Below the pieces are notes generated by a model. That model did not search any database and was not told the origin of the DNA. It worked only from the letters and a program-made list of their open reading frames with translations. A stretch of 64,000 nt of DNA from Burkholderia oklahomensis C6786 (GTDB lineage: Bacteria > Pseudomonadota > Gammaproteobacteria > Burkholderiales > Burkholderiaceae): NCBI RefSeq assembly GCF_000959365.1, contig NZ_CP009555.1, positions 1,736,001 through 1,800,000 of the forward strand. Reading direction: 5' to 3'. Shown piece after piece: positions 29,358-39,178 of the stretch; the first letter of the stretch is position 1; the number at the start of each line of letters is the position of its first letter. A program made the translations under genes and the position numbers.

Positions 29358-29830
29358 GCGATCGTGCGGTGCGCAACGATCGTTGGGAATCCGATCTAAT
29401 TTGCGCGGCAAACGCCGGCCCAGCCTGCCTGCGACGTGCCCCAATTTCGTGCGGCGATGCACCATAGGGGTAAATGCTAGGTTGTCGCACCGTGCTGGCT
29501 TGCATTAACCTTCGTGTCAGTTCTGATGCACCGCGAAACGAATTTGCAGGTGGAGAACGAGGAGACATTCGAGGCACTGAGTGCCCGACCCAAAGCGCTG
29601 TTGGATTCATTCCAACAGCGCTTTTTATTTGCGCGTTCGCGGTGGCCCGAAACATCGTCTTCGCCGAATGCCGCCGATCCCGCTGCCGTCCCTGACCGTT
29701 CGCATGCACCGGTCGGCGGCCGCCGCTGCGGGCTAACCCGGTTGCCGCGCGCGCAACGCGTCCGCTACACTCGCCGTTCCCCGACTCGTCGGTCGGGATT
29801 GGCCGAGCGCAAGACACGGAGACGAACTCG
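29358..29830. other. Intergenic region with candidate small RNA or leader
   Basis: A 473-nt gap. Its middle holds a strong intrinsic terminator (29592-29627) that is too far from livM to be a simple operon end, so a separate short transcript starting in roughly 29400-29480 is likely. A TACACT box near 29765 may be the promoter of the following gene. Overlapping short frames (73 and 106 codons) run through the terminator and are doubtful. Confidence 0.45.
29592..29627 (+). terminator. Strong intrinsic terminator
   Basis: Perfect 14-bp arms, AAAGCGCTGTTGGA (29592-29605) and TCCAACAGCGCTTT (29611-29624), with a five-nt loop and a T-rich tail. Confidence 0.85.
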
Positions 29831-30960
29831 ATGATAGAGGCGTGGCGATTCTGGGGATTCGGCGCGGCAGTCGCATGGGCGGCCGTCGCGGGCCCCGCGT
29901 TCGCGGACGTCGAGATCGGCGTCACCGTCTCCGCCGTCGGCCCTGCCGCGTCGCTCGGCATCCCCGAAAAGAACACGATCGCGCTGCTGCCGAAGGCAAT
30001 CGGCGAGCGGAAGGCGAGCTACGTCGTTCTCGGCGATGCGACCGATTCGACGCAGGCTGTGAAGAACGCCCGCAAGCTCACGAGCGGGGACAGGGTCGAC
30101 GCGCTGATCGGCTCGACTGTCGTGCCGAACGCGCTCGCGATGACCGGCGTCGCTGCGCAGACGCCGATGACCTCGATGGCGGCGGCCGCGTCGATCGTCG
30201 AGCCGCTCGATGCGAAGCGCGCATGGGTCTTCAAGACGTCGCGGAACGACATCCTGATGGCGAGCGCGATCGCCGGACACGGGGCGAAGCGTGGCGTGAA
30301 GATGGTCGCGTTCATCGGTTTCGGCGACGCATGCGGCGAGATCCGGCTCGAGGAATTCGGCAAGGCTGCGGCCGGGCGTTTCGCGTGCGCCGACACGTCG
30401 GTGACGGCGCTAATGCCGAAGGCGCGGTTGAAGCGGCCCGATGCGGCGCTGATCGTGGGCGCGGGCACGCCGGCCGCGCTGCCGCAGAAGACGCCGAAGG
30501 CGCGCGGCGACACGGGCGCGATCCATCAGACGCATGGCGTCGCGAACAATGATTTCCTGCGTGTGTGTGGCAAGGGCTGCGAAGGCGCGTATCCGCCTGG
30601 CGGCCCGATCCTCGTTGCCGATCGGCTTCCCGATTCGAATCCCGTCAAGCCATCCGCGCTCGCGTACAGGCGCGCGCACGAGAACGCATACGGCGCCGTC
30701 ACGGTGTCGACGTACGTCGGACACGTGTGGGACGCGGCGCTGCATTTGCCGCGCGCGATTCCGATCGCGCAGAAGGGCGGCCAGCCCGGCACGCCGGCGT
30801 TTCGAAGCGCGCTGCGCACGGCGCTCGAGAACGCGAAGGATGACGCCGGCGCGCCCGCCGTGTTCGACATGAGCGCCGCCGGCCACGCCGGTCTCGACGA
30901 ACGCGCGCGCGCGTGATGGTCGAGATCGCCGACGATCCGCGGAAGCTCGCGCGGAACTGA
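29831..30960 (+). pseudogene. Decaying tandem copy of a substrate-binding protein gene
   Basis: This is a paralogue of the intact gene at 31240: they share GVTVSA, AASLGIPEKNT, VFKT, THGVANNDFLRVCGK and the LPDSNP region in the same order. This copy has lost about ten residues near position 185 and diverged at many sites. Its frame stops at 30916, 361 codons long, inside a (CG)6 run; dropping one CG restores a reading (VMVEIADDPRKLARN) to 30960 that matches the C terminus of the intact copy. The signal peptide remains recognisable. It could still make a truncated protein. Confidence 0.75.
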
Positions 30961-31239
30961 GCGCGGCGCATTGCGCAGCAGACGGGGCGGCGCAAGGCGC
31001 GTGCGATCGGCCGCGCTTTTTTTGTGACCGCGCGCGGCGGGCAGGATTCATCGGATGATTGCGCAGTGGCAGCAGAAGGGCGCGTGCGATGTGCGCGCGC
31101 AAGGGAGCGCAACAGAACGCGCCCCGCGCCGATTCACGGTGGAACGTGAAACCGGCCGCGGCGGCGTGCAGGTTCGATCGGCGCGCCGTGTCGCAGCGGC
31201 GCGCTCGATCGCGTTTCGCGCAGCGTTTGGAGACACACA

Positions 31240-32397
31240 ATGAAAATGAATCGATGGATCGAGGCCGTGCTCGCGGCCGGCTGCTTATGTACCGCCACGC
31301 TCGCGTCGGCGCAGGTGAAGATCGGCGTCACGGTGTCGGCGACGGGCGCCGCGGCGTCGCTCGGCATTCCCGAGAAGAACACGGTCGCGCTGCTGCCGAA
31401 GGAGATCGGCGGCAAGCGCATCGAGTACATCGTGCTCGATGACGCGTCGGACACGAGCCGCGCGGTGCAGAACACACGCAAGCTGATCGACGAGGATCAT
31501 GTCGATGCGATCGTCGGCTCGTCGATCACGCCGAATGCGCTCGCAATGATCGACGTCGTCGCGCAAGGCAAGACGCCGACGATTTCGCTCGCCGCGAGCG
31601 CGCACATCATCGCGCCGATGGACGCGAAGCGCGCATGGGTGTTCAAGACACCGCAAAACGACCGCTTGATGGCCGACGCGCTCGCCGGCTACATGGCGAA
31701 GCACGGCGTGAAGACGGTCGGCTTCATCGGCTTCGCCGACGCGTACGGCGACGGCTGGTACGGCGTATTCAGCGCGGCTGCGGCGGCGAACGGGCTGAAG
31801 ATCGTCGCGAACGAGCGCTACAACCGCACCGACGCGTCGGTGACGGGCCAGGTGCTGAAGACGCTGGGCGCGCGTCCGGACGCGGTGCTGATCGCGGGCG
31901 CGGGCACGCCGGCTGCGCTGCCCGCGAAGACGCTGAAGGAGCGTGGCTATACGGGCAAGGTCTATCAGACCCACGGCGTCGCGAACAACGATTTCCTGCG
32001 CGTATGCGGCAAGGATTGCGACGGCGAACTGCTGCCGGCGGGGCCCGTGCTCGTCGCCGACCAACTGCCCGATTCGAACCCGGCGAAGCAGCCGGCGCTC
32101 GCGTACAAGGCCGCGTATGAGAAGGCGTACGGCGCGGGCGCGGTGTCGACATTCGGCGGCCACGTGTGGGATGCAGGCTTGATGCTTCAGCGCGCGATTC
32201 CCGACGCGCTGAAGAAGGCGCAGCCCGGGACGCCGGCGTTCCGCGCGGCGTTGCGCGCGGCGCTCGAGAACGTCAAGGATCTGCCGGTGTCGCACGGCGT
32301 GATCAACACGACGCCCGCCGATCACAACGGCTTTGATGCGCGCGCTCGCGTGATCGTGCAGATCGTCGGCGACAAGTGGAAGCTGCAGGCTGATTGA
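31240..32397 (+). CDS. ABC transporter periplasmic substrate-binding protein, second cassette
   Basis: Type I periplasmic-binding protein of 385 residues. The signal peptide ends near TLASAQVKIGVTVS; LDDASDTSRAVQNTRKLI and IVGSSITPNALAM follow, with a C-terminal RVIVQIVGDKWKL. A cysteine pair in RVCGKDCDGE may form a disulfide. It precedes the permease and ATPase genes of the same cassette and follows its own degenerate duplicate. The ligand is probably an amino acid or aromatic acid, not decidable here. Confidence 0.87.
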   Translation: MKMNRWIEAVLAAGCLCTATLASAQVKIGVTVSATGAAASLGIPEKNTVALLPKEIGGKRIEYIVLDDASDTSRAVQNTRKLIDEDHVDAIVGSSITPNALAMIDVVAQGKTPTISLAASAHIIAPMDAKRAWVFKTPQNDRLMADALAGYMAKHGVKTVGFIGFADAYGDGWYGVFSAAAAANGLKIVANERYNRTDASVTGQVLKTLGARPDAVLIAGAGTPAALPAKTLKERGYTGKVYQTHGVANNDFLRVCGKDCDGELLPAGPVLVADQLPDSNPAKQPALAYKAAYEKAYGAGAVSTFGGHVWDAGLMLQRAIPDALKKAQPGTPAFRAALRAALENVKDLPVSHGVINTTPADHNGFDARARVIVQIVGDKWKLQAD

Positions 32398-32698
32398 GTT
32401 GCGGTTGCCTCAGCGGCGTGGCGTGGCGTAGCGTGACGCGGGGCGCATCGCGCGTGCTGCGGAGACGCCGGGCGGCACGCGCAGCGGCGAGGGGGCTCGT
32501 GAGCTTCGCTTGGCGTATCGCGTTCTGCCGCGTTGGTTTCATGTCGCTCCGGTATCGGTGAGCGGCGCGTCCCGCCCGTTTGCCGGATGATGAAAGTCGT
32601 CCGGCACGGCGGCGAGTCGCGCCGCTTCGCGACAGCGCCCGTCGTGCAGGCCGGATTTCCGTTTTTTCCGTCGACGCATTCTCTACCGAAGAGACCAC
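32398..32698. other. Gap before the second LivH, no gene seen
   Basis: About 300 GC-rich nt with short direct GGCGT repeats near 32415-32435. No clear promoter or terminator is visible. Confidence 0.35.
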
Positions 32699-33754
32699 AT
32701 GGATTTCTCTATCGCGGCGATTCTCGCGCAGGACGGCATCACGACGGGCGCAATCTACGCGCTGCTGTCGCTCGCGCTCGTGCTCGTCTTCTCCGTCACG
32801 CGCGTGATCTTCATCCCACAGGGCGAATTCGTCACCTACGGCGCGCTGACGCTTGCCGCGCTGCAAGCGCAGAAGTTTCCGGCGACCTGCTGGCTGCTGT
32901 TCGTCGCGGGCATCGCGTGCTTCATGCTCGAAGTGGGCGGACTGATCCGGTATCGCGCGCGCCGTCACCAGGTCGCCCGCACGCTGACGACGCTCGCGAG
33001 CCGCTACGTGCTGCTGCCGCTCGCGATCTACGCGGTGACGAGAAGCGTCGCCGCGCAGCCGCTGCCGATGATCGCTCAGATCGCGCTCACGCTCGCAATC
33101 GTCGTGCCGCTCGGGCCGTTCATCTATCGGCTCGTGTATCAGCCGATCGCCGAAGGCACGACGCTGCTGCTGCTGATCGTGTCGGTCGCCGTGCATTTCG
33201 CATTGGTCGGACTCGGGCTCGTGATGTTCGGCGCGGAAGGCTCGCGCACCACCGCGTTCTCCGACGCATCGTTCGGGCTCGGTAGCCTGTCGGTTTCGAT
33301 GCAGAGCGGCTGGGTGGTCGGTACCGCGCTCGTGCTGATTGCCGCGCTCTATCTGTATTTCGAGCGCACGCTGTCCGGCAAGGCGCTGCGCGCGACGTCG
33401 GTGAACCGTCTCGGCGCGCGGCTCGTCGGCATCGGCACGACCGAGGCCGGGCGGCTCGCGTTCACGCTTGCGGCGGGGCTCGGCGCGCTGTCGGGCGTGC
33501 TCGTCGGGCCGCTGACGACGATCTACTACGACTCGGGCTTTCTGATCGGCCTGAAGGGCTTCGTCGGCGCGATCATCGGCGGGCTCGTCAGCTATCCGCT
33601 TGCGGCAGCGGGCTCGCTGCTCGTCGGCGTGCTCGAATCGTATTCGTCGTTCTGGGCGAGCGCGTACAAGGAAGTGATCGTTTTCACGCTGATCGTGCCG
33701 GTGCTGCTGTGGCGCAGCCTTGCGGCGCCGCAAACGGAAGACGAGGAGGCGTGA
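32699..33754 (+). CDS. ABC transporter permease, LivH type, second cassette
   Basis: Inner-membrane permease of 351 residues, longer than typical LivH (about 290). The first segments DGITTGAIYALLSLALVLVF match the family. An extra hydrophilic-hydrophobic stretch around residues 75-140 accounts for the added length. The coupling region is RATSVNRLGARLVGIGT. The next gene starts four nt after the stop. Confidence 0.87.
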   Translation: MDFSIAAILAQDGITTGAIYALLSLALVLVFSVTRVIFIPQGEFVTYGALTLAALQAQKFPATCWLLFVAGIACFMLEVGGLIRYRARRHQVARTLTTLASRYVLLPLAIYAVTRSVAAQPLPMIAQIALTLAIVVPLGPFIYRLVYQPIAEGTTLLLLIVSVAVHFALVGLGLVMFGAEGSRTTAFSDASFGLGSLSVSMQSGWVVGTALVLIAALYLYFERTLSGKALRATSVNRLGARLVGIGTTEAGRLAFTLAAGLGALSGVLVGPLTTIYYDSGFLIGLKGFVGAIIGGLVSYPLAAAGSLLVGVLESYSSFWASAYKEVIVFTLIVPVLLWRSLAAPQTEDEEA

Positions 33755-33758
33755 CGCG

Positions 33759-35543
33759 ATGAAGGCGATCTTGCGCAACAAGGCGTTCTGGCTGTTTCTC
33801 GTCGTGCTGTTCGCGCTGCCGGCGCTGCCTGGCGCGGTGCGCGTGCCAGAGTACTGGATCACGCTGCTGAACTACATCGGGCTCTATGCGATCGTCGCGA
33901 TCGGGCTCGTGATGCTGACCGGGATCGGCGGGATGACGAGCTTCGGGCAGGCGGCATTCGTCGGCATCGGCGCGTACGCGACCGCGTATCTGACGACGGC
34001 GTACGGCGCGTCACCGTGGCTCGGACTGATCGCGGGCATCGCGCTGACGGCGCTCGTCGCGCTCGTGCTGGGCGCCGTCACGATGCGTCTGTCGGGTCAT
34101 TTCCTGCCGCTCGGGACGATCGCATGGGGGCTCGCGCTGTTCTTCCTGTTCGGCAATCTCGATTGGCTCGGCAAGTACGATGGGATCAACGGCATCCCCG
34201 CGCTCACCGTGTTCGGCCAAACGCTCGACACGGGCCGCAGCCTCTATTACGTGATCTGGGTTGTCGTGCTCGCCGCGATCGTCTCTGTTCAGAATCTGCT
34301 TAATAGCCGGCCCGGGCGCGCGATCCGCGCGCTGCGCGGCGGCGGCGTGATGGCCGAGGCGATGGGCGTGAACACCGGGTGGATGCGCGTTGCGATCTTC
34401 GTTTATGCGGCGGTGCTCGCGTCGATCTCGGGCTTTCTGTACGCGCATCTGCAGCGCGCGGTGAATCCGACGCCGTTCGGGCTGAATCACGGAATCGAGT
34501 TCCTGTTCATGGCGGTGGTCGGCGGCGTCGCGCACGTATGGGGCGCGGTGCTCGGCGCCGTGATCGTGACCGTGTTGCAGGACAACCTGCAGACACTGCT
34601 GCCGAAGCTGCTCGGCGCCGAAGGCAACTTCGAGATCATCGTGTTCGGCGTGCTGATGGTGCTGCTGCTGCAGTATGCGCGGCAGGGCGTCTGGCCCTTC
34701 GTTGCGCGGCTCTTTCCGCGCGAGCCGGCCGCACGGGCGCCGCAGCACGCGGAGCCGCTGCCGCAGCGCGCCCGGCCGCAGGCCGGCGAAGCGCTGCTCG
34801 TCGTCGATAACGTGCGCAAGCAGTTCGGCGGGCTCGTCGCTGTGAACGACGTAAGCTTCGACGTGCTGGCAGGGCAAATCATCGGCTTGATCGGCCCGAA
34901 CGGCGCTGGCAAGTCGACGACGTTCAACCTCGTGACGGGCGTGCTGCGGCCGACGAGCGGTGCGATTACGTTCCGCGGCGAGCGGATCGACGAACTTGTT
35001 TCACGTGAAATCGTGAAACGGGGCATTGGCCGCACATTCCAGCACGTGAAGCTGCTGCCTGGAATGACGGTGCTGGAGAACGTCGCGATCGGTGCGCACT
35101 TGCGCGGCACGGCCGGCATCTGGCGCAGCATCGTCAGACTGAATGCGAATGAGGAGGCGCGGCTGATGGTCGAAGCAGCGAAGCAGATCCGGCGCGTCGG
35201 GCTTGAGGCGCACATGTATGACGAGGCCGGCAGCCTCGCGCTCGGCCAGCAGCGGATTCTCGAGATCGCCCGCGCGCTGTGCAGTGATCCGACGCTGTTA
35301 CTGCTCGACGAGCCCGCAGCGGGCCTGCGTTATCAGGAGAAACAGCAGTTGGCCGAGTTGTTGCGGAAGTTGAAGGCAGAGGGAATGAGCGTGCTGCTCG
35401 TCGAACACGACATGGATTTCGTGATGAACCTGACCGATCGGCTGGTCGTGATGGAGTTCGGCACACGGATTGCCGAAGGGCTGCCTCAGGATGTGCAGAA
35501 GGATCCTGCGGTGCTGGAAGCTTACCTCGGCGGGGTGGAATGA
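33759..35543 (+). CDS. Fused LivM permease and LivG ATPase
   Basis: A 594-residue fusion. Residues 1 to about 310 form a LivM-type permease (LTGIGGMTSFGQAAFVGIGA, coupling segment GGGVMAEAMGVNTGW). After a Pro/Ala-rich linker at about 325-345, the ATPase has Walker A GPNGAGKST, signature SLALGQQRILEIARA, Walker B LLLLDEPAAGL and switch VEHDMDF. Domain fusions of this type occur in HAAT transporters. Start ATG 33759. It overlaps the next gene by four nt. A parS-like site lies inside the ATPase part. Confidence 0.9.
   Translation: MKAILRNKAFWLFLVVLFALPALPGAVRVPEYWITLLNYIGLYAIVAIGLVMLTGIGGMTSFGQAAFVGIGAYATAYLTTAYGASPWLGLIAGIALTALVALVLGAVTMRLSGHFLPLGTIAWGLALFFLFGNLDWLGKYDGINGIPALTVFGQTLDTGRSLYYVIWVVVLAAIVSVQNLLNSRPGRAIRALRGGGVMAEAMGVNTGWMRVAIFVYAAVLASISGFLYAHLQRAVNPTPFGLNHGIEFLFMAVVGGVAHVWGAVLGAVIVTVLQDNLQTLLPKLLGAEGNFEIIVFGVLMVLLLQYARQGVWPFVARLFPREPAARAPQHAEPLPQRARPQAGEALLVVDNVRKQFGGLVAVNDVSFDVLAGQIIGLIGPNGAGKSTTFNLVTGVLRPTSGAITFRGERIDELVSREIVKRGIGRTFQHVKLLPGMTVLENVAIGAHLRGTAGIWRSIVRLNANEEARLMVEAAKQIRRVGLEAHMYDEAGSLALGQQRILEIARALCSDPTLLLLDEPAAGLRYQEKQQLAELLRKLKAEGMSVLLVEHDMDFVMNLTDRLVVMEFGTRIAEGLPQDVQKDPAVLEAYLGGVE
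34997..35012. promoter_or_regulatory. parS: parS-like site within the LivM-LivG gene
   Basis: TGTTTCACGTGAAATC matches 14 of 16 bases of the perfect site at 36329, with the palindromic core TTTCACGTGAAA complete. Confidence 0.7.
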
Positions 35544-36298
35544 TGGATCAGTCGACGACGCCGGTTCTCGAGGTGCGGGATTTGTCGGTGCGTTACGGCA
35601 AGGTCGAGGCGCTGCATCGCGCGGCGCTGAAGGTCGAGGCGGGGCAGATCGTCACAGTGATTGGCCCGAACGGTGCAGGCAAATCGACGCTGCTCAACGC
35701 GGTGATGGGGGCATTGCCGACGAACGGCCACGCGGCCGGTACGATTCGCTATCGCGGCGACGACGTGGGCGTGTTGCCGGTCGAGCAACGCGTATCACGC
35801 GGCATGTGTCTCGTTCCGGAAAAGCGGGAGCTGTTCAGTACGATGTCGGTCGAGGATAACCTCGTGCTGGGTGCGTACCGGCGGAAGAGGGCTGGCGACC
35901 CGAATTTTCTCGACCAGCTCGAGCCGGTTTTCACGCTGTTTCCGAGGCTGAAGGAGCGGCGCGGGCAGGCGGCGGGGACGCTGTCGGGCGGCGAGCGGCA
36001 GATGCTCGCTGTCGGGCGCGCGCTGATGGGCAAGCCGGACCTGCTGATGCTCGACGAGCCGAGCCTTGGGCTTGCGCCGCTGATCGTGAAGGAGATTTTC
36101 CATATCATCAGCGCGTTGCGTGGAACCGGCGTGGCGACGCTGCTGATCGAGCAGAACGCGCGCGCGGCGCTGCAGATTTCCGATTACGGTTATGTGCTCG
36201 AGACCGGTGAGATCGCCCTCGACGGCCCGGCGGGCGAACTCGCACGGAATCCTCTGGTGATCGAAACCTATCTCGGGCTCGCGAAGAAGGCGGTTTAG
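35540..36298 (+). CDS. livF: Branched-chain-type ABC transporter ATPase LivF, second cassette
   Basis: ATPase of 252 residues with a normal Walker A GPNGAGKSTLL, signature LSGGERQMLAVGRAL, Walker B LLMLDEPSLGLAP and LLIEQNARAAL. It ends the second transporter operon, overlapping the fused gene by four nt. Confidence 0.9.
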   Translation: MMDQSTTPVLEVRDLSVRYGKVEALHRAALKVEAGQIVTVIGPNGAGKSTLLNAVMGALPTNGHAAGTIRYRGDDVGVLPVEQRVSRGMCLVPEKRELFSTMSVEDNLVLGAYRRKRAGDPNFLDQLEPVFTLFPRLKERRGQAAGTLSGGERQMLAVGRALMGKPDLLMLDEPSLGLAPLIVKEIFHIISALRGTGVATLLIEQNARAALQISDYGYVLETGEIALDGPAGELARNPLVIETYLGLAKKAV

Positions 36299-36328
36299 CG
36301 GCCGTTTCGCGTGCTCTGGCCGACGGCG

Positions 36329-36344
36329 TGTTTCACGTGAAACA
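36329..36344. promoter_or_regulatory. parS: Perfect parS centromere site
   Basis: TGTTTCACGTGAAACA, a complete 16-bp palindrome identical to the chromosomal parS consensus, in the gap between livF and mnmG and about 3.6 kb from parB. It is followed by T residues and overlaps a GC-rich dyad (GGCGTG...CACGCC), so it may also act as a terminator for the ABC operon. Confidence 0.92.
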
Positions 36345-36400
36345 CGCCGTTTTTTATTGGTCGGCCGTTCGAACGAGATTCGGGTCAAATGCTAACCCGC

Positions 36401-36406
36401 TATAAT
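36401..36406 (+). promoter_or_regulatory. -10 element of the mnmG promoter
   Basis: Perfect TATAAT 55 nt before the mnmG start. A clear -35 is not visible (TTCGGG at 36379 is the nearest at 16 nt spacing). Confidence 0.5.
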
Positions 36407-36460
36407 TCGGCCCATACATTTCTCTGATAGGTTCGTGCGTCGTCCTGCGCGAAGTCCGCA

Positions 36461-38434
36461 ATGCTTTATCCCACTGAATTTGACGTCATCGTCGTCGGCG
36501 GCGGTCACGCCGGCACCGAGGCCGCGTTGGCTTCCGCTCGCATGGGCGCGAAGACGCTTCTGCTGACGCACAACATCGAGACCCTCGGGCAGATGAGCTG
36601 TAACCCGTCGATCGGCGGCATCGGCAAGGGCCATCTGGTCAAGGAAGTCGACGCGCTCGGCGGTGCGATGGCGGCCGCTACAGATGAAGGCGGTATCCAG
36701 TTCCGAATCCTGAATTCGTCGAAGGGGCCGGCCGTCCGCGCGACGCGTGCGCAGGCCGATCGCGTGCTGTACAAGCAGGCGATTCGCCATCGTCTGGAGA
36801 ATCAGCCGAATCTGTGGCTGTTCCAGCAGGCGGTCGACGACCTGATGGTCGAAGGGGATCGGGTGGTCGGTGCGGTCACGCAGGTCGGCGTTCGATTCCG
36901 GGCGCGTGCGGTTGTGCTGACGGCTGGCACGTTCCTGGACGGCAAGATTCACGTCGGGCTCAACAACTATACGGGCGGCCGTGCTGGCGATCCGGCTGCG
37001 GTGTCCCTATCGTCGCGCCTGAAGGAGCTGAAGCTGCCGCAAGGGCGACTGAAGACCGGTACGCCGCCGCGTATCGACGGCCGGACGATCGACTTCTCGA
37101 AGCTCGAAGAACAGCCGGGCGATCTCGATCCGATCCCGGTGTTCTCGTTCATCGGGCGAGCCGAGCAGCACCCGCAACAGTTGCCGTGCTGGGTCACGCA
37201 CACGAACGAGCGCACACACGACATCATTCGCGGCGGCCTGGATCGCTCGCCGATGTATACAGGCGTCATCGAGGGCGTCGGGCCCCGTTATTGCCCGTCG
37301 ATCGAAGACAAGATTCACCGCTTCGCATCGAAGGATTCACACCAGATCTTCCTCGAGCCGGAAGGACTGACGACCAACGAGTTCTATCCGAACGGCATTT
37401 CGACCAGCTTGCCGTTCGACGTGCAGCTCGAACTTGTGCACTCGATGCGCGGCCTCGAGCAGGCGCACATCCTGCGCCCCGGCTATGCGATCGAGTATGA
37501 CTATTTCGATCCGCGCGCGCTGAAGTCGTCGCTGGAAACCAAGGCGATCAACGGCCTGTTTTTTGCGGGCCAGATCAATGGCACGACCGGCTACGAAGAG
37601 GCAGCGGCGCAAGGACTGCTGGCTGGCATCAACGCAGGCCGCTATGCACAGGAGAAAGAAGCGTGGTGTCCGCGGCGCGACCAGGCATATCTCGGCGTAC
37701 TCGTCGACGATCTGGTCACGCGTGGTGTGTCCGAGCCGTATCGGATGTTCACGAGCCGCGCCGAATATCGACTGAGCCTGCGCGAAGACAACGCGGACAT
37801 GCGTCTGACCGAAATCGGGCGCGAACTGGGCGTCGTCGACGACGTCCGCTGGGGCGCGTTCAACCGGAAGCGCGACGCTGTTTCACGTGAAACCGAACGG
37901 CTGCGCACGACATGGGTGACGCCGAAGACGCTGCCTGCCGAAGAGGCGACCGCGTTGCTCGGCAAGCCGATCGATCACGAATATAGTCTTGCGGAGCTGC
38001 TGCGCCGTCCCGGCGTCAGCTACGAAGGCGTGTGCGAGCTGCGCAACGGCGAATGCGGCCCGACCGAACCACTGGCCGACGACGAGATCCTGCTCGCGCA
38101 GATCAAGGAGCAGATCGAGATCGGCATCAAGTATCAGGGCTATATCGAGCGCCAGGCCGGCGAGATCGAACGGAACGGTGCAAACGAAAATACGCGATTG
38201 CCCGATGGCATCGACTACACGGAAGTGCGCGGTTTGTCGTTCGAAGTAAGTCAGAAGCTGAATCAATTCCGTCCGGAAACGATCGGGCAGGCGTCGCGGA
38301 TCTCGGGTGTGACGCCCGCTGCGATCTCGCTGCTGATGGTCCACCTGAAAAAGCGCGGGCTCGGCCGGAGGAAGGGCGCCGACGGCGCCTCGAATGCCGA
38401 CGCGGGGGCCAACAACGCCGCGGCGCAGCAATGA
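36461..38434 (+). CDS. mnmG: tRNA uridine 5-carboxymethylaminomethyl modification enzyme MnmG (GidA)
   Basis: FAD-dependent partner of MnmE that installs cmnm5 on U34 of tRNAs. It has 657 residues, with FAD motif [19 protein letters not shown] near residue 9, [20 protein letters not shown] near 47, and the GidA C-terminal helical domain ending in Ala/Asn-rich repeats. It begins the conserved origin-proximal cluster mnmG-rsmG-parA-parB, overlapping rsmG by four nt. An internal parS-like sequence lies at 37879. Confidence 0.96.
   Translation: MLYPTEFDVIVVGGGHAGTEAALASARMGAKTLLLTHNIETLGQMSCNPSIGGIGKGHLVKEVDALGGAMAAATDEGGIQFRILNSSKGPAVRATRAQADRVLYKQAIRHRLENQPNLWLFQQAVDDLMVEGDRVVGAVTQVGVRFRARAVVLTAGTFLDGKIHVGLNNYTGGRAGDPAAVSLSSRLKELKLPQGRLKTGTPPRIDGRTIDFSKLEEQPGDLDPIPVFSFIGRAEQHPQQLPCWVTHTNERTHDIIRGGLDRSPMYTGVIEGVGPRYCPSIEDKIHRFASKDSHQIFLEPEGLTTNEFYPNGISTSLPFDVQLELVHSMRGLEQAHILRPGYAIEYDYFDPRALKSSLETKAINGLFFAGQINGTTGYEEAAAQGLLAGINAGRYAQEKEAWCPRRDQAYLGVLVDDLVTRGVSEPYRMFTSRAEYRLSLREDNADMRLTEIGRELGVVDDVRWGAFNRKRDAVSRETERLRTTWVTPKTLPAEEATALLGKPIDHEYSLAELLRRPGVSYEGVCELRNGECGPTEPLADDEILLAQIKEQIEIGIKYQGYIERQAGEIERNGANENTRLPDGIDYTEVRGLSFEVSQKLNQFRPETIGQASRISGVTPAAISLLMVHLKKRGLGRRKGADGASNADAGANNAAAQQ
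37879..37894. promoter_or_regulatory. parS: parS-like site inside mnmG
   Basis: TGTTTCACGTGAAACC, 15 of 16 matches to the perfect site, encoding AVSRETE in mnmG. Confidence 0.82.
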
Positions 38435-39126
38435 CGGCGCAACGTCGTCAAGCCCCGATTGCCAGCCGGGAAACGCTGGGAGCATTGCTGTCGGAAGGTG
38501 CGGAAGCGCTGGGCGTTGCGTTGAGCGATGCACAGCATGGCGCGCTGCTCGATTACGTCGCGCTGCTCGCGAAATGGAACGCGGTCTACAACCTCACCGC
38601 GATCCGCGATCCGCGACAGATGCTGGTTCAACACATCCTCGATTCGTTGTCGATCGTTCCGCATCTCGGCGCGCGCGGAGCGGCTGCGACTGCGCTGGAC
38701 GTCGGTTCCGGCGGCGGTCTGCCGGGCATCGTGCTCGCGATCACGCTGTCTGAATGGCAGGTGACGCTGAACGACATCGTCCACAAGAAATCCGCATTCC
38801 AGACCCAGGCGAAGGCCGAGCTGAAGCTCGGCAATCTGTCGGTCGTGACGGGGCGCGTCGAAACGCTGCGTCTCGGCGCCGATGTCCCGGGGAAATTCGA
38901 TGTGATCGTGTCGCGGGCATTCGCGGATCTGGCGGACTTCGTTACACTTGCCCGGCACCTCGTCGCGCCGGGCGGTTCGATCTGGGCGATGAAGGGCGTG
39001 CGTCCCGATGATGAAATCGATCGCTTGCCTGCCGGCGCGCGCGTCAAGCAAACGGTCCGTCTGACGGTTCCGTCGCTCGACGCGGAGCGGCATCTGATCG
39101 AAGTCGAGCTCGACGAAGCAATTTAA
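38431..39126 (+). CDS. rsmG: 16S rRNA (guanine527-N7)-methyltransferase RsmG (GidB)
   Basis: SAM-dependent methyltransferase of 231 residues modifying G527 of 16S rRNA. Motif I is [35 protein letters not shown] and [15 protein letters not shown] are family features. The ATG at 38431 overlaps the mnmG stop. The frame extends upstream to 38032, inside mnmG, and is rejected. Confidence 0.94.
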   Translation: MTAQRRQAPIASRETLGALLSEGAEALGVALSDAQHGALLDYVALLAKWNAVYNLTAIRDPRQMLVQHILDSLSIVPHLGARGAAATALDVGSGGGLPGIVLAITLSEWQVTLNDIVHKKSAFQTQAKAELKLGNLSVVTGRVETLRLGADVPGKFDVIVSRAFADLADFVTLARHLVAPGGSIWAMKGVRPDDEIDRLPAGARVKQTVRLTVPSLDAERHLIEVELDEAI

Positions 39127-39178
39127 CCGGCGTGCCGCGAGGCGCCCGGACCATTTGAAGAGAAGGAACACACCAACG

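Noticed and set aside
29474..29695. 73-codon frame running through the strong terminator
   Set aside because: The frame would be interrupted by transcription termination, and no ribosome site precedes it; a non-coding reading of the region is preferred.
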